From Armatimonadota bacterium (GTDB lineage Bacteria; Armatimonadota; Fimbriimonadia; Fimbriimonadales; Fimbriimonadaceae): a stretch of 64,000 bases of DNA. Made by a program: the position numbers and the translations under genes. Positions 6,868 to 15,522 of this stretch are shown piece after piece; the stretch's first letter is position 1; every line of letters starts with the position of its first letter. The DNA lies in the NCBI GenBank assembly GCA_018268395.1, contig JAFDWQ010000001.1, positions 458,306 through 522,305 on the forward strand. The letters run 5' to 3'. The notes under the pieces were generated by a model that did no database searches, was not told the origin of the DNA, and was given only the letters and a program-made list of their open reading frames with translations.

Positions 6868-9273
6868 GTGCGGACCGCTGCTTTTGCTTTCCTTGCAGGC
6901 GTCGCCCCGTTCGTCCACGGCCAGCCGGCCCGTTTGGGCGCGGACGTCTTCCCGTCGCAGGCCCGAGGTGTGATCGTCGGGGTCGCGGCGTCGGCTTGGC
7001 GTCCCAACTTGACGCCAGGGAGCACGTTCGCCGGCCGTCGTGTGATCGACGCGAATCCCACGTTGAGGTCCCTCCTCCTGGACGCGCAGACCGTCGAAGC
7101 ATCGGTCATCGCTCGGCGCTCCGGAGTCCGGTACGCCGTCCCGAACCAGACGACGATGGCTTCCTATACGCCGAACGATCCGTCCTTGGGATCCCAATGG
7201 GGCCTTGCCAGGGCCGACTTTTTGGGAATGTGGGACAAGGTCAAGGCAACGGGAAATTCGCCGATCGCCATCTTGGACACCGGCATCCAGACGGACCATC
7301 CCGATTTGGCCGGGCACATCGTCGCCGGAGGATATGACTTCCACAACGGGGACAACGACCCCATGGACGACAACGGCCATGGGACGCACTGTGCCGGTAT
7401 CGCGGCGGCCGTCACGGACAATGCCGTCGGCATCGCAGGCGCCTCGTTCGGCGCGACGCTGATCGCGGTGAAAGTCCTTGGTGCGAACGGCTCAGGGACG
7501 ACGTGGAACGCGGCCCAAGGCATCACGCACGTCGTCAACGACACGTCGGCCCGCGTGATCAGCATGAGCCTAGGTGCGAGCGGGAACGACCCGAACTTGG
7601 AAGCGGCGTGCAACCTCGCCGGGAACGCCGGGATCGTGGTCGTGGCCGCCGCCGGTAACAACGGCAACACGACGGTCCAGTATCCCGCGGGCTATCCGAC
7701 GTGCCTCGCTGTCGCGGCGAGCGACGCGACCGACGGGCGTCCTGCGTTCTCTAACTATGGCCCTTGGGTGCACGTCGCGGCCCCGGGGACGTCGATCTAT
7801 TCGACGTACCTCCCAGACACTTATGCGACCCTACAAGGGACGTCGATGGCGACGCCGTTCGTCTCGGGCCTCGTTTCGGCGATGTACGAGACGCAGGGAG
7901 CGGGCCGGAACCCGGTGAAGGCCTCTTGGGCGAAGAACTTCGTCCTGGCCGGCACGACGGAAACAGGCACGTGGACCCGGTTCGGTCGGATCAACGCCCG
8001 TGACTCCTCGATCTTCGCATCGAACGCGGCCGTTTCCTATTGGAACTTCATCGGTGTCGGGCCCGGCGTGACCGATCCCGACGGCGTCCGGACCGTCATG
8101 GACGCGGCCGGAAACCTCATTGTCGCCACCCGCGTCGGGGCGGACGCTTCGACGGACGTCCTGTTACGGAAGTACGACAAGAACGGCGTGCCTGTCTGGT
8201 CGAAGACGATCGACGGTGCAGGCATGGCCGACGTGCCCCTCGGACTCGCGACCGACACTGGGAACAACGTGTTCTTTACCGCGTCGTCCCAAGGCCCTGG
8301 GACGGGGAGCGACCTGCTGACGTGCAAGGTTTCGGCCGCAGGCGCACTCCTGTGGAGCAACCGCTGGAAAGGGCCGGGCACCGTGGACGACTTCGGACGG
8401 GCCGTCGTCGTTTCAGGTTCGATCGTCGTCGTGGCCGGTCAATCTTCGGCCGGCCCTCTCGCTCAGCCGGACTGCTATCTCTGGAGGTTCAACGCTGCCA
8501 CGGGCGCGACGATCGGGGCCAAGGCGTTCAACGGTACGGCGAACGGCGCGGACACGGGCAAGGCCGTGTCTCTGAGGACGGACGGACGCGTCTACGTCGT
8601 CGCCGACGTCGCCGGAACGGGGACCGGGAAGGACGCTGTCGTCCTCCTCTATACGCCGGGTTCGAACGTGCTCACCCAACTCGTCCGGTTCAACTCGTCG
8701 GGCGTCAACGACGACTGGGTCGACGCTGTCAAGACGACGCCGAACGGAGACTGCGTGGCCATCGGTCGAAGGCCGGGCGGAAGTTTCGTCTTCCGCGCCA
8801 AAGCTGGAGGCGGCTTGGCTTGGTATTGGTTCCAAAACGGGACTTTGAAGTCTCTGGCGCTCGATGCCGCGGGATCGGTGTACACGGACGGGTTCGAGTC
8901 CGGGGCCGGGATCGGAACGATGTTCCGGGTCGTCAAACGGGACTTGTCGAACGGGGCCATTCTATGGCGGAGAAGGATCGCAGGATTCGGCGACGTGGTC
9001 CAAAGCCAATACGTCAACGAGGGACTGGCGATCGACGTGACCGGACAGTCCGTCGCGGTTTCCGGTAAGACGTACGGGGCGACCAACTCCGATTGCGCGA
9101 CCGCGTGGTACGACGCGTCGACAGGGCAGCTCACAAAGTTCGCCCGCTATGACGCCGGATCCGCCAACGACCTCGGTGTCGCGGTCAAGGTATCGCACGT
9201 CACAGGCAAGACCCTGACCGTCTGTCTCACCGCTCAAGCCGCCGGCAAACAGGTCCGGATCTTGCGCTATTGA
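6868..9273 (+). CDS. Secreted subtilisin-like serine protease (S8) with propeller-like C-terminus
   Basis: 801 aa from GTG 6868; the signal peptide starts right there (RTAAFAFLAGVAPFVHGQ). The S8 domain has the full triad: Asp137 in AILDTGI, His171 in GHGTHCAGI, Ser326 in LQGTSMATPFVSG, with the oxyanion Asn264 in AAAGNNGN. A short propeptide-like region precedes it. From about residue 390 to the end are repeated strands with 'DAAGNLIVATRVGADASTD', 'LLRKYDKNGVPVWSK' and similar SBBP/PQQ-like blades, a probable beta-propeller. It should be an extracellular protease. CATAAT ends 6 nt before the GTG, suggesting a leaderless transcript. Confidence 0.9.
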   Translation: MRTAAFAFLAGVAPFVHGQPARLGADVFPSQARGVIVGVAASAWRPNLTPGSTFAGRRVIDANPTLRSLLLDAQTVEASVIARRSGVRYAVPNQTTMASYTPNDPSLGSQWGLARADFLGMWDKVKATGNSPIAILDTGIQTDHPDLAGHIVAGGYDFHNGDNDPMDDNGHGTHCAGIAAAVTDNAVGIAGASFGATLIAVKVLGANGSGTTWNAAQGITHVVNDTSARVISMSLGASGNDPNLEAACNLAGNAGIVVVAAAGNNGNTTVQYPAGYPTCLAVAASDATDGRPAFSNYGPWVHVAAPGTSIYSTYLPDTYATLQGTSMATPFVSGLVSAMYETQGAGRNPVKASWAKNFVLAGTTETGTWTRFGRINARDSSIFASNAAVSYWNFIGVGPGVTDPDGVRTVMDAAGNLIVATRVGADASTDVLLRKYDKNGVPVWSKTIDGAGMADVPLGLATDTGNNVFFTASSQGPGTGSDLLTCKVSAAGALLWSNRWKGPGTVDDFGRAVVVSGSIVVVAGQSSAGPLAQPDCYLWRFNAATGATIGAKAFNGTANGADTGKAVSLRTDGRVYVVADVAGTGTGKDAVVLLYTPGSNVLTQLVRFNSSGVNDDWVDAVKTTPNGDCVAIGRRPGGSFVFRAKAGGGLAWYWFQNGTLKSLALDAAGSVYTDGFESGAGIGTMFRVVKRDLSNGAILWRRRIAGFGDVVQSQYVNEGLAIDVTGQSVAVSGKTYGATNSDCATAWYDASTGQLTKFARYDAGSANDLGVAVKVSHVTGKTLTVCLTAQAAGKQVRILRY

Positions 9274-9297
9274 ACGGCTCACCGACCTTGACCGGCT

Positions 9298-10434
9298 TCA
9301 CTTTCCTGTGATCGTCACCGTCCGGACGAACAAAACCTTGTTCCAAGAGAAGGCGATCGCCCGGAATTCCGGTGCCGGCCACCACGAATCGGCCTGTGCC
9401 GAAACGAGGATGCCGGTCGAAGGGTCTCCGGGACGCAAACCTCGTTCGGCTTTGGCTTGTCGCTGAGGATCGTTGGGAGCCAGCCAAAGTGCGTTCGAAC
9501 CCGCGACGGCTTTTCCTAAGGACAGCGGCGTCAGCTTGGAGTGGACGTCGGGAAGGTCGGTGCGGCCTGGACGCGGTTCGAAGTAGCCCGGGAAGCGGAC
9601 CGGTCGAAGGGCTCCGTTCGAAGGGACGCACTCAAGGACGGTCGCACCCTCGGGAATGTCCGGGCGCATGCGGATGAAAAACCGGGACAGGATCGGAAGG
9701 TTGGAGAGTAACGTCACGCCGCCCGACGTTGTGCTCGATCGATCGATGGCGAGCTCCACCAGAGTTTCCTCGCCGTTCCTCACTTTTTGATCGCTCTTCG
9801 ACAAGTCCAAAGTGAACGACGTTGCGCCTCCGGCAACGGCTGGTCCGGAGAACAACGCCGTACCTGACTTCGACCAATCGGCGAAACTCTGGCCCTGCCC
9901 TTCGGCGGTGGCGATATCCCTGGAAAAGACCACGGTGTTGCCGCCTGCGGCCAAGACCCAGGTTTCTCGGGTCGAAGCGGACGACACCGTCAGCAGCGCG
10001 TGGGCGAGCAACGGAGAGACCTGGACCTCGACCGTAGGCTCTTCTCCGGCATTGAACTTCCGCGTCCAAACTTGTCGGGCCGTGGATTCGTGAGCGTCGA
10101 GCACGGTGACGGACAGGTACGGCCCGCCCGCCTGACCCCTTACGACGAGGACGCCCTTCTTTCCGGCCTTCAACCAGTCGAACGATGCGATCTCCTCGCC
10201 TGCCGCCAGCGTGACGAGAGTGGCACCCTTGTCGGCATCGAGGTCGAACACTCCAAAGGCGGCCGTTCCGGCGTGCGACGTCGTATAGCCCAAGCACTTT
10301 CCGTCATCGGACCAGTTCACGCTTTCGACGTCCGTAGCGACGAACCGCGGCGTTCCGAGAGTGACGCCCGACCACTCTTGAGCGTGTCCGACCGACACGA
10401 TGGTCAAGGCCAAGAAAAGCGAGGCCGCTCTCAT
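9298..10434 (-). CDS. Secreted TolB/WD40-like propeller protein
   Basis: 378 aa from ATG 10434; starting there gives the signal peptide RAASLFLALTIVSVGHAQ. Residues about 40-110 show TolB-like blade sequence (VESVNWSDDGKCLGYTTS, IASFDWLKAGKKGVLVV, where the W-S-D-D-G turn is diagnostic). The C-terminal part carries fewer repeats (LWLAPNDPQRQAKAERG). Probably periplasmic or extracellular, role unknown. TATAAA ends 7 nt before the ATG. It is convergent with the subtilase and 24 bp away. Confidence 0.6.
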   Translation of the reverse strand: MRAASLFLALTIVSVGHAQEWSGVTLGTPRFVATDVESVNWSDDGKCLGYTTSHAGTAAFGVFDLDADKGATLVTLAAGEEIASFDWLKAGKKGVLVVRGQAGGPYLSVTVLDAHESTARQVWTRKFNAGEEPTVEVQVSPLLAHALLTVSSASTRETWVLAAGGNTVVFSRDIATAEGQGQSFADWSKSGTALFSGPAVAGGATSFTLDLSKSDQKVRNGEETLVELAIDRSSTTSGGVTLLSNLPILSRFFIRMRPDIPEGATVLECVPSNGALRPVRFPGYFEPRPGRTDLPDVHSKLTPLSLGKAVAGSNALWLAPNDPQRQAKAERGLRPGDPSTGILVSAQADSWWPAPEFRAIAFSWNKVLFVRTVTITGK

Positions 10435-10837
10435 ACCGTTCTTTATACAGTACGGGCGAAGCAATGATTCCGGATCAGCGCCTTATCCGCCTTTTAAACA
10501 GCGCGCGGTCGACGTCCTTGCCCAAGACCTGGGCTGTCCACGGTGGTCCTGGAGGTGCGCAACGGATTCCGTGATCCTTCACTCTTTCGCCCCAAGAGCG
10601 TCGAATACCGAGTCCCGGTAGGACAAGGGTCGGCCGGCCGTCTCGTTCCCATGGTCTTTTCGCGAGTCGAGGATCCGGTACCAAGGGGACGGTCTCGACC
10701 ACAAAGGGGTTCCCTCCTTACGGCACGTCAAAAACCGTGGAGGGGAGCGCATGTGCCGTTTTGGCTACGGGTGCATTTTTTGCTTCGGTCCCTTCCTCTT
10801 GGTCTTCGACGCTCCTCAGTTCGGAGCGCGGAACGCC
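10435..10837. other. Intergenic, no supported gene
   Basis: About 400 bases between divergent starts. Open frames here lack recognisable protein sequence and a convincing start. The only structure I see is a short hairpin at 10810-10828 (CGCTCC ... GGAGCG) whose 3' arm contains the GGAG that would serve as Shine-Dalgarno for the ATG at 10838, so it could mask translation. Confidence 0.5.
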
Positions 10838-11932
10838 ATGAAAAGCCGTGCAATTTCGTCCTTCGTCTCGCTCGTCGCCGCCGCCCTCGCTTTGTCGGTG
10901 ACTGCCCGAGCCACATACGTCGCCGTCGACCTCGGGACGGGACCGGTCGCCAACGACATCGATCAGGGCTCGCTCGCGGGTTGGATGCCGTTCGCGTCGG
11001 AATTCGGGAACCGCGCCCATGCGTGGACGGGAGCGACTCAGGGAGACGTGACCGATGTGCACCCCTCCTTTTTGGACACGGCGACGACGGCCGGTTCGTC
11101 CTACGCGGCCGCGGTCTCAGGTGGCCTTGCCGTGGGATACGGGGTCGGTTCGCCGACTCTGAACCGGGCCGCGCCGATCGCGTGGCGCAACGGCGTGGCG
11201 TCGTACCTCGATCCGGGGTTCGCCTACTACTTCGGTCAAGCGACCGACACGGACGGGATCCAGATCGTGGGAAACGTCTCGCAACAGGACACCAAGCACG
11301 ACATCGTCACGGGGGGCCCGAGCCATGCGGTCCTCTGGGACGCGGTCACAGGCTCGGCCACCGATCTCAGTCCCGGTAACAAGGGCTACTCCGTCTTCGG
11401 CGTCGGCGGCGGTGTCCAGGTGGGTTACGAGCAGAAGAGCAAGTACGTCGAAGCCGTGCTGTGGACCGGCACCGCCCGTTCTATGGTGAACCTCCATGAC
11501 CAAGACTACGACCTCTCGATCGCGTACGCCACCAACGGACCGACCCAAGTCGGAATCCTGGGGCAGGACCGTCAGTTCTTCGCCGAAAAGCGTGGCCGAA
11601 GGGTCCGGTTCTATACCGCGGTGAGCTGGCACGGTTCGGCCGACTCCGTCTCCTTCTTCGATTCTGGGGCGTATCCGGACTCCTGGGCGGTCGACGTCAA
11701 GGGCGACACGGCCGTCGGATACGGCGCTCTGATCAACTACCTCGGCGTGCCTCAGACTTACAGGGCACTGGCGTGGGTCGGAGCCGGTCATACGCGCGTC
11801 GAACTCCACGCCTTGCTTCAAGGGTCGTTCGCCCACTCGCGGGCCGTCTCCGTCGATGCCGCCGGGAACATCGTCGGCAACGCCACGACGGCCGACGGAA
11901 AAGTCCATTCGATCGTCTGGATCAAGCAATGA
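10838..11932 (+). CDS. Secreted HAF-repeat-like protein
   Basis: 364 aa from ATG 10838 (GGAG 12 nt upstream). Signal peptide KSRAISSFVSLVAAALALSV, cleaved near ARA. The rest consists of recurring blades of the form 'GYG.G..T.NRAAPIAWRNGV' and 'HAVLWDAVTGSATDLSP', closely resembling the HAF extracellular repeat (a motif giving 'AfrWq.G...dLg'). No PEP-CTERM or other sorting tail is present at the C-terminus (ends KVHSIVWIKQ). The function of HAF proteins is unknown. Fairly isolated gene. Confidence 0.65.
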   Translation: MKSRAISSFVSLVAAALALSVTARATYVAVDLGTGPVANDIDQGSLAGWMPFASEFGNRAHAWTGATQGDVTDVHPSFLDTATTAGSSYAAAVSGGLAVGYGVGSPTLNRAAPIAWRNGVASYLDPGFAYYFGQATDTDGIQIVGNVSQQDTKHDIVTGGPSHAVLWDAVTGSATDLSPGNKGYSVFGVGGGVQVGYEQKSKYVEAVLWTGTARSMVNLHDQDYDLSIAYATNGPTQVGILGQDRQFFAEKRGRRVRFYTAVSWHGSADSVSFFDSGAYPDSWAVDVKGDTAVGYGALINYLGVPQTYRALAWVGAGHTRVELHALLQGSFAHSRAVSVDAAGNIVGNATTADGKVHSIVWIKQ

Positions 11933-11953
11933 AACTCGGTCCCCCGCGCCGTC

Positions 11954-12613
11954 TCAGTGGCGGTGCGGCGGATCGTCGAGCGGACGGAAGAAACAGACCA
12001 CCATCCGTCCGTTCGGCGTGTCCATTGCGTTCAAATGGATCTGGACTCGGACCAGCTTCCCGTTGCGGTGCAGGATGTCGACGCCCTCGTCGGAGCTGAT
12101 TTCGATCGGGCCCGGCATCGCGGCCAGGTAGGCCTCGCGGTGCCGGCGGTGCCCGGCACGTACGGTCTCGGGCATGAGTTCCCCGACGTGGAGCCCGACG
12201 AGTTCCTCTTGGCTCCATCCGAAGAGCTCGGCTGCCAGCCTGTTCGCCCGATGGACGACACCCTCGGACGTGACGATCATGACCGGCCCTGGCGCGCTGT
12301 CGAGCATCGCTTCGAAAGTCGCGACCTCGCGGGCGAGCGCGGCGGAGCGCACCGCGGCTTCATCGAGTTGGCCTGCGAGCCTCTCGTTGTTGCTCCGAAG
12401 TTCCGACGCGACCGCCTCTTCCCGTTCTTGGACGAACTTAGCGACCAGCTCGGCGCGGTTGAGCCGTCCGTACTTCTCGCGGATCCGGCACCAATAGGTG
12501 CTGACCGTCGGGACGCTGATCCCGAGATCGTTAGCGATCGCCTGATCGATATGGCCGGACGCCGCAAGTTCAAGGATCTGGCGCTCGCGGCGCGAGAGTC
12601 CCGACCTGCCCAT
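11954..12613 (-). CDS. LuxR-type HTH followed by PAS domain, transcription regulator
   Basis: 219 aa from ATG 12613 (ATG 12640 adds nine residues; CATAAT ends 10 nt before 12613, which favours the shorter form). Residues about 5-62 form a LuxR/GerE helix-turn-helix (LSRRERQILELAASGHIDQA, DLGISVPTVSTYW). A coiled-coil linker rich in Glu/Arg (about 65-105) leads into a PAS domain (ATFEAMLDSAPGPVMIV, ANRLAAELFGWSQEELVGLH). HTH-then-PAS is the reverse of the usual order. The ligand or signal is not visible. It lies convergent to the HAF protein, 21 bp away, and divergent from the respiratory operon. Confidence 0.8.
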   Translation of the reverse strand: MGRSGLSRRERQILELAASGHIDQAIANDLGISVPTVSTYWCRIREKYGRLNRAELVAKFVQEREEAVASELRSNNERLAGQLDEAAVRSAALAREVATFEAMLDSAPGPVMIVTSEGVVHRANRLAAELFGWSQEELVGLHVGELMPETVRAGHRRHREAYLAAMPGPIEISSDEGVDILHRNGKLVRVQIHLNAMDTPNGRMVVCFFRPLDDPPHRH

Positions 12614-12749
12614 CTTCAATCGGATTATGACGCCTGTCATGTCGCGCCGTCCGGCGGCACGATACGGTGGTCTTCATACGACGCAGACCCGCTCATCGGA
12701 CATACGGCCTACCTTGATCCGCGCCCTGAACTGCAAGTGTTACCTGCCC

Positions 12750-12772
12750 GGTTCAGGTTCAATCAGGTTCAA
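12750..12772. promoter_or_regulatory. Tandem GGTTCA direct repeats upstream of respiratory operon
   Basis: GGTTCA occurs at 12750, 12756 and 12766; the longer word CAGGTTCAA is repeated exactly at 12754-12762 and 12764-12772, a 10-bp step, one helical turn. It lies about 80 bp before the start of the next gene, a position suited to an activator or operator. The same 9-mer recurs at both edges of the Fic island (31604 and 32979). Confidence 0.35.
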
Positions 12773-12848
12773 ACGGACTTGAGGGTCTGTTCCAGTCCGC
12801 AAAACCGACGACATTTTTCAGACTTAATCGAATTGTAGAGTTTTGGCC

Positions 12849-13964
12849 ATGGGGCCATTCCCTCACCTTGACCCGATCCCGATTCCGGCTCCGGTCTGGT
12901 TGATGAAGGTGCTCAGCCTCTTGACTCTAGCCCTTCACTTCTCGGCCGTCATGATCCTGGTCGGGACGCTCGTCCTCGTTTTGTGGCTGAACGCCGCAGG
13001 GCGCTCCAAGAAGGACGAAGACCAAGTCTCCGCGGCCTACACGCTCGCCAAACGGATGCCCGTGTTGATGACCTGGGTCATCAACCTCGGAGTCCCGCCG
13101 CTGCTCTTCGCCCAGGTGCTCTACAGTCCGGCGATCTACTCCAGCACTGTGTTGATCGGCTTGCTCTGGATCGCCGTCATCCCGTTGCTCATGTTGGCCT
13201 ACTGGATGCTGTACCGGACGGTGGCCGCCTTCGAAAGCGGCAAGTCCCCCATGATCCCGGCCGCGGTCGCCCTTCTGGTCGTCCTCGGGATCGGCCAGAT
13301 CTACGCGATGAACATGTCGCTCATGCTCAGGCCCGAAGTCTGGGCCGAGATGTACGCGGCGAGCCCGATCGGAGCCAAAGGGCCGAAAGGCGATCCGACC
13401 TTGACTCCACGGTGGCTGTTCGTCATGGCGGGCGGACCGGCCTTTGGAGGCGTTTGGGCGCTTCTCCTCTCCAACATGGCCTACCTGAAGGAGGGAGCGA
13501 AGAAAGCCCTCCGCAAGGCCGGAGGGGCCGCCGCACTCGTCGGCGCCGCCCTTCAGATCGTCCTCGGTGCGATGGTGCTTCAGAACCAACCGGCCTCCGT
13601 GAGAGAAGCGGTCTCGGCCAGTGGCCTGAACACGGTCGCGGGCTACCTCTTCCTCGGCACTGCCGTGGCGACGGGCCTGCTTGGCGGCTTCCAAGCCCTG
13701 CGCGGCGTCTCCGGACTCGCGCTCGGGGTCGGCGGCCTTTTGACGGCCTTTCTGGCGAACGCTGGGGCCGTCATCGTCCGGGACGGTATCCGGGACGCGA
13801 CGCTGAAGGCCAAGGGGTTCGACGTTTGGAACCGGACGGAATCCAGCAACTGGTCCGTCGTGATCATCTTCCTCCTCCTCTTCGTAATCATGTTGGGAGT
13901 CGTGTACTGGCTCCTCAGCGTGATGCGGAAGGCCACTCCTCCTAACGAGCAGGTGTCCCTATGA
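12849..13964 (+). CDS. CydA-like polytopic membrane protein, no c-type haem
   Basis: 371 aa from ATG 12849 (TTG 12843 possible; TAGAGT ends 7 nt before the ATG). About nine membrane segments. The first carries a His (LTLALHFSAVMILVGTLVL) aligned with the haem-ligand His in the first helix of cytochrome bd subunit I. Helices 2-4 align in order and spacing with those of the fourth gene of this operon: the two look like paralogues, this one shorter, without the C-terminal CxxCH. Conserved tail ends in KATPPNEQVSL. Its stop overlaps the Rieske start (ATGA). Probably a membrane subunit of the encoded quinol-oxidising complex; whether it binds haem is inferred. Confidence 0.65.
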   Translation: MGPFPHLDPIPIPAPVWLMKVLSLLTLALHFSAVMILVGTLVLVLWLNAAGRSKKDEDQVSAAYTLAKRMPVLMTWVINLGVPPLLFAQVLYSPAIYSSTVLIGLLWIAVIPLLMLAYWMLYRTVAAFESGKSPMIPAAVALLVVLGIGQIYAMNMSLMLRPEVWAEMYAASPIGAKGPKGDPTLTPRWLFVMAGGPAFGGVWALLLSNMAYLKEGAKKALRKAGGAAALVGAALQIVLGAMVLQNQPASVREAVSASGLNTVAGYLFLGTAVATGLLGGFQALRGVSGLALGVGGLLTAFLANAGAVIVRDGIRDATLKAKGFDVWNRTESSNWSVVIIFLLLFVIMLGVVYWLLSVMRKATPPNEQVSL

Positions 13965-14440
13965 GCGAAAGCGCTGTCCCCCACATCGAACAGGAAGACC
14001 AAGGCTTCACGCGTCGCGGGTTCGTCAAAGTCGCCCTAGGCGGCGTCGGCCTCGCCTACGCGGCGGCCATCGGCTATCCGATCTACCGCTACCTGAATTC
14101 GCCTGTCGAAGCGTCCATCGCCATGGCGGCGGTCAAAGAGGTGACGCTGCCTGACGCCGACAAACTCCCGAAGGGTTCGGCCCTGATGTACAAGTTCGGG
14201 GTCCGACCGGCGATGTTGATCCACCACAAGGACGACACGTGGGTGAGCCTCGACGCGGTCTGCACCCACATGGGCTGCACGGTCGCTTACGATCCGAACG
14301 CCGATATGATCAACTGTGCCTGTCATGGCGGCAAGTACGACGCGAAGACGGGCGAGAACGTGTCCGGGCCGCCTCCTCGGCCATTGACCCGCTATGAAGT
14401 CACCGTCTCACCGGGATCGGTGCTGGTGCAGAGGGCTTAA
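13961..14440 (+). CDS. Rieske [2Fe-2S] protein with Tat-type signal
   Basis: 159 aa. TRRGFVKVALGG at residues 18-28 is a Tat-type twin-Arg anchor. The cluster motifs are complete: CTHMGC (Cys101, His103, Cys106) and CACHGGKYD (Cys119, Cys121, His122), so Cys101/His103/Cys119/His122 can bind the cluster and Cys106-Cys121 form the disulphide. PPPRPLTRYEV follows as in bc/b6f Rieske proteins. It transfers electrons from quinol at the outer face of the membrane to a c-type cytochrome; the cytochrome b partner is the next gene, 2 bp downstream. Confidence 0.93.
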   Translation: MSESAVPHIEQEDQGFTRRGFVKVALGGVGLAYAAAIGYPIYRYLNSPVEASIAMAAVKEVTLPDADKLPKGSALMYKFGVRPAMLIHHKDDTWVSLDAVCTHMGCTVAYDPNADMINCACHGGKYDAKTGENVSGPPPRPLTRYEVTVSPGSVLVQRA

Positions 14441-14442
14441 CC

Positions 14443-15513
14443 ATGGCAAAGAACCCGAACTACCTCATCGAAAGGCTCGGCCTCGAGGACGTCATCGCAA
14501 CGGCGAAGAAGAAGACCGTTCCTCAGCATAGACACAGCGTTTGGTACTACTGGGGAGGCCTCTCGCTTCTCTTCTTCATCGTGCAGGCGCTCTCGGGGAT
14601 CCTCCTTATGGTCTATTACCGGCCAGGCCCTGAAGCCTACGAGTCGGTCCGTCAGATCACGTACCAGATCCACTTCGGGTGGCTCGTCCGCTCGGTGCAC
14701 AACTGGTCGGCGAACCTGTTCCTGATCTCCGTGTTCGTGCACATGTTTTCCGTCTTCTTCATGAAGGCGTACCGCCGCCCGCGGGAGTTCGGATGGTGGA
14801 GCGGAATGGTGCTCCTCTTGCTCGGACTGACGTTCGGGTTCAGCGGCTACCTGTTGCCGATGGACGACCTGGCGTTCTTCGCGACCAAGGTCGGACTTGA
14901 GATCCCTAACGCCATTCCCGTCATCGGCCCGCCGATAGCGAACCTGTTGCGGGGATCGGTCGACGTCAGCGAGTTCACGGTCCAGCGCTTCTTCGCGCTC
15001 CACGCCGTGATCCTGCCCATGCTCTACCTCCCGTTGCTCGGGATCCACGTCTGGCTCGTCCAGAAGCACGGCAACGCCGTCCCTGACTCGGAGGAGGCGA
15101 AACCCGCTTCGGACCGCAAAACGATCCCGTTCTTCCCCAACTTCCTGGTCAAGGATTTCGCGATGTGGCTGATCGGTCTGAACGCGCTCGCCGTCCTGGC
15201 GTCCGTGTTCCCCTGGCAGCTCGGTCCGCCCGCCGACGCCCTGAAGCCGGCTCCCGTCGGGATCCATCCGGAGTGGTACTTCATGAGCCAGTTCCAGACC
15301 TTGAAGATCATGGGCCGTCTCTTCCCCGGAATGGCGGGCGAGGCGATCGGTATGACCCTGTTCACGGTCGGCCTGGTGCTCTGGTTCCTGATCCCGGCGT
15401 TCGACAAAGACAAACCCTCCGGCCAACGAGGCCGCACGACGACCTACTTCGGCCTCCTCGTGGTCGGCATCCTGGTGCTGACGACGGCATGGGGCTACTT
15501 AGGGGTCCGCTAG
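14443..15513 (+). CDS. Cytochrome b6-type subunit fused to subunit IV-like C-terminus
   Basis: 356 aa, ATG 14443. Bis-haem ligands His86/His100 (helix B) and His187/His202 (helix D) have the 14- and 15-residue spacings of b6, not of mitochondrial cytochrome b. The Qo motif PEWY is at 276-279. After it come subunit IV-like helices, so b6 and subunit IV are one chain as in Gram-positive and other bacterial QcrB forms. The position of the b6 Cys that carries haem ci is Tyr35 here (SVWYYWGG), so that covalent haem is not predicted. No c1 or f gene is in the operon; the c-type haem sits on the last gene. Confidence 0.92.
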   Translation: MAKNPNYLIERLGLEDVIATAKKKTVPQHRHSVWYYWGGLSLLFFIVQALSGILLMVYYRPGPEAYESVRQITYQIHFGWLVRSVHNWSANLFLISVFVHMFSVFFMKAYRRPREFGWWSGMVLLLLGLTFGFSGYLLPMDDLAFFATKVGLEIPNAIPVIGPPIANLLRGSVDVSEFTVQRFFALHAVILPMLYLPLLGIHVWLVQKHGNAVPDSEEAKPASDRKTIPFFPNFLVKDFAMWLIGLNALAVLASVFPWQLGPPADALKPAPVGIHPEWYFMSQFQTLKIMGRLFPGMAGEAIGMTLFTVGLVLWFLIPAFDKDKPSGQRGRTTTYFGLLVVGILVLTTAWGYLGVR

Positions 15514-15522
15514 GAGCTATCC

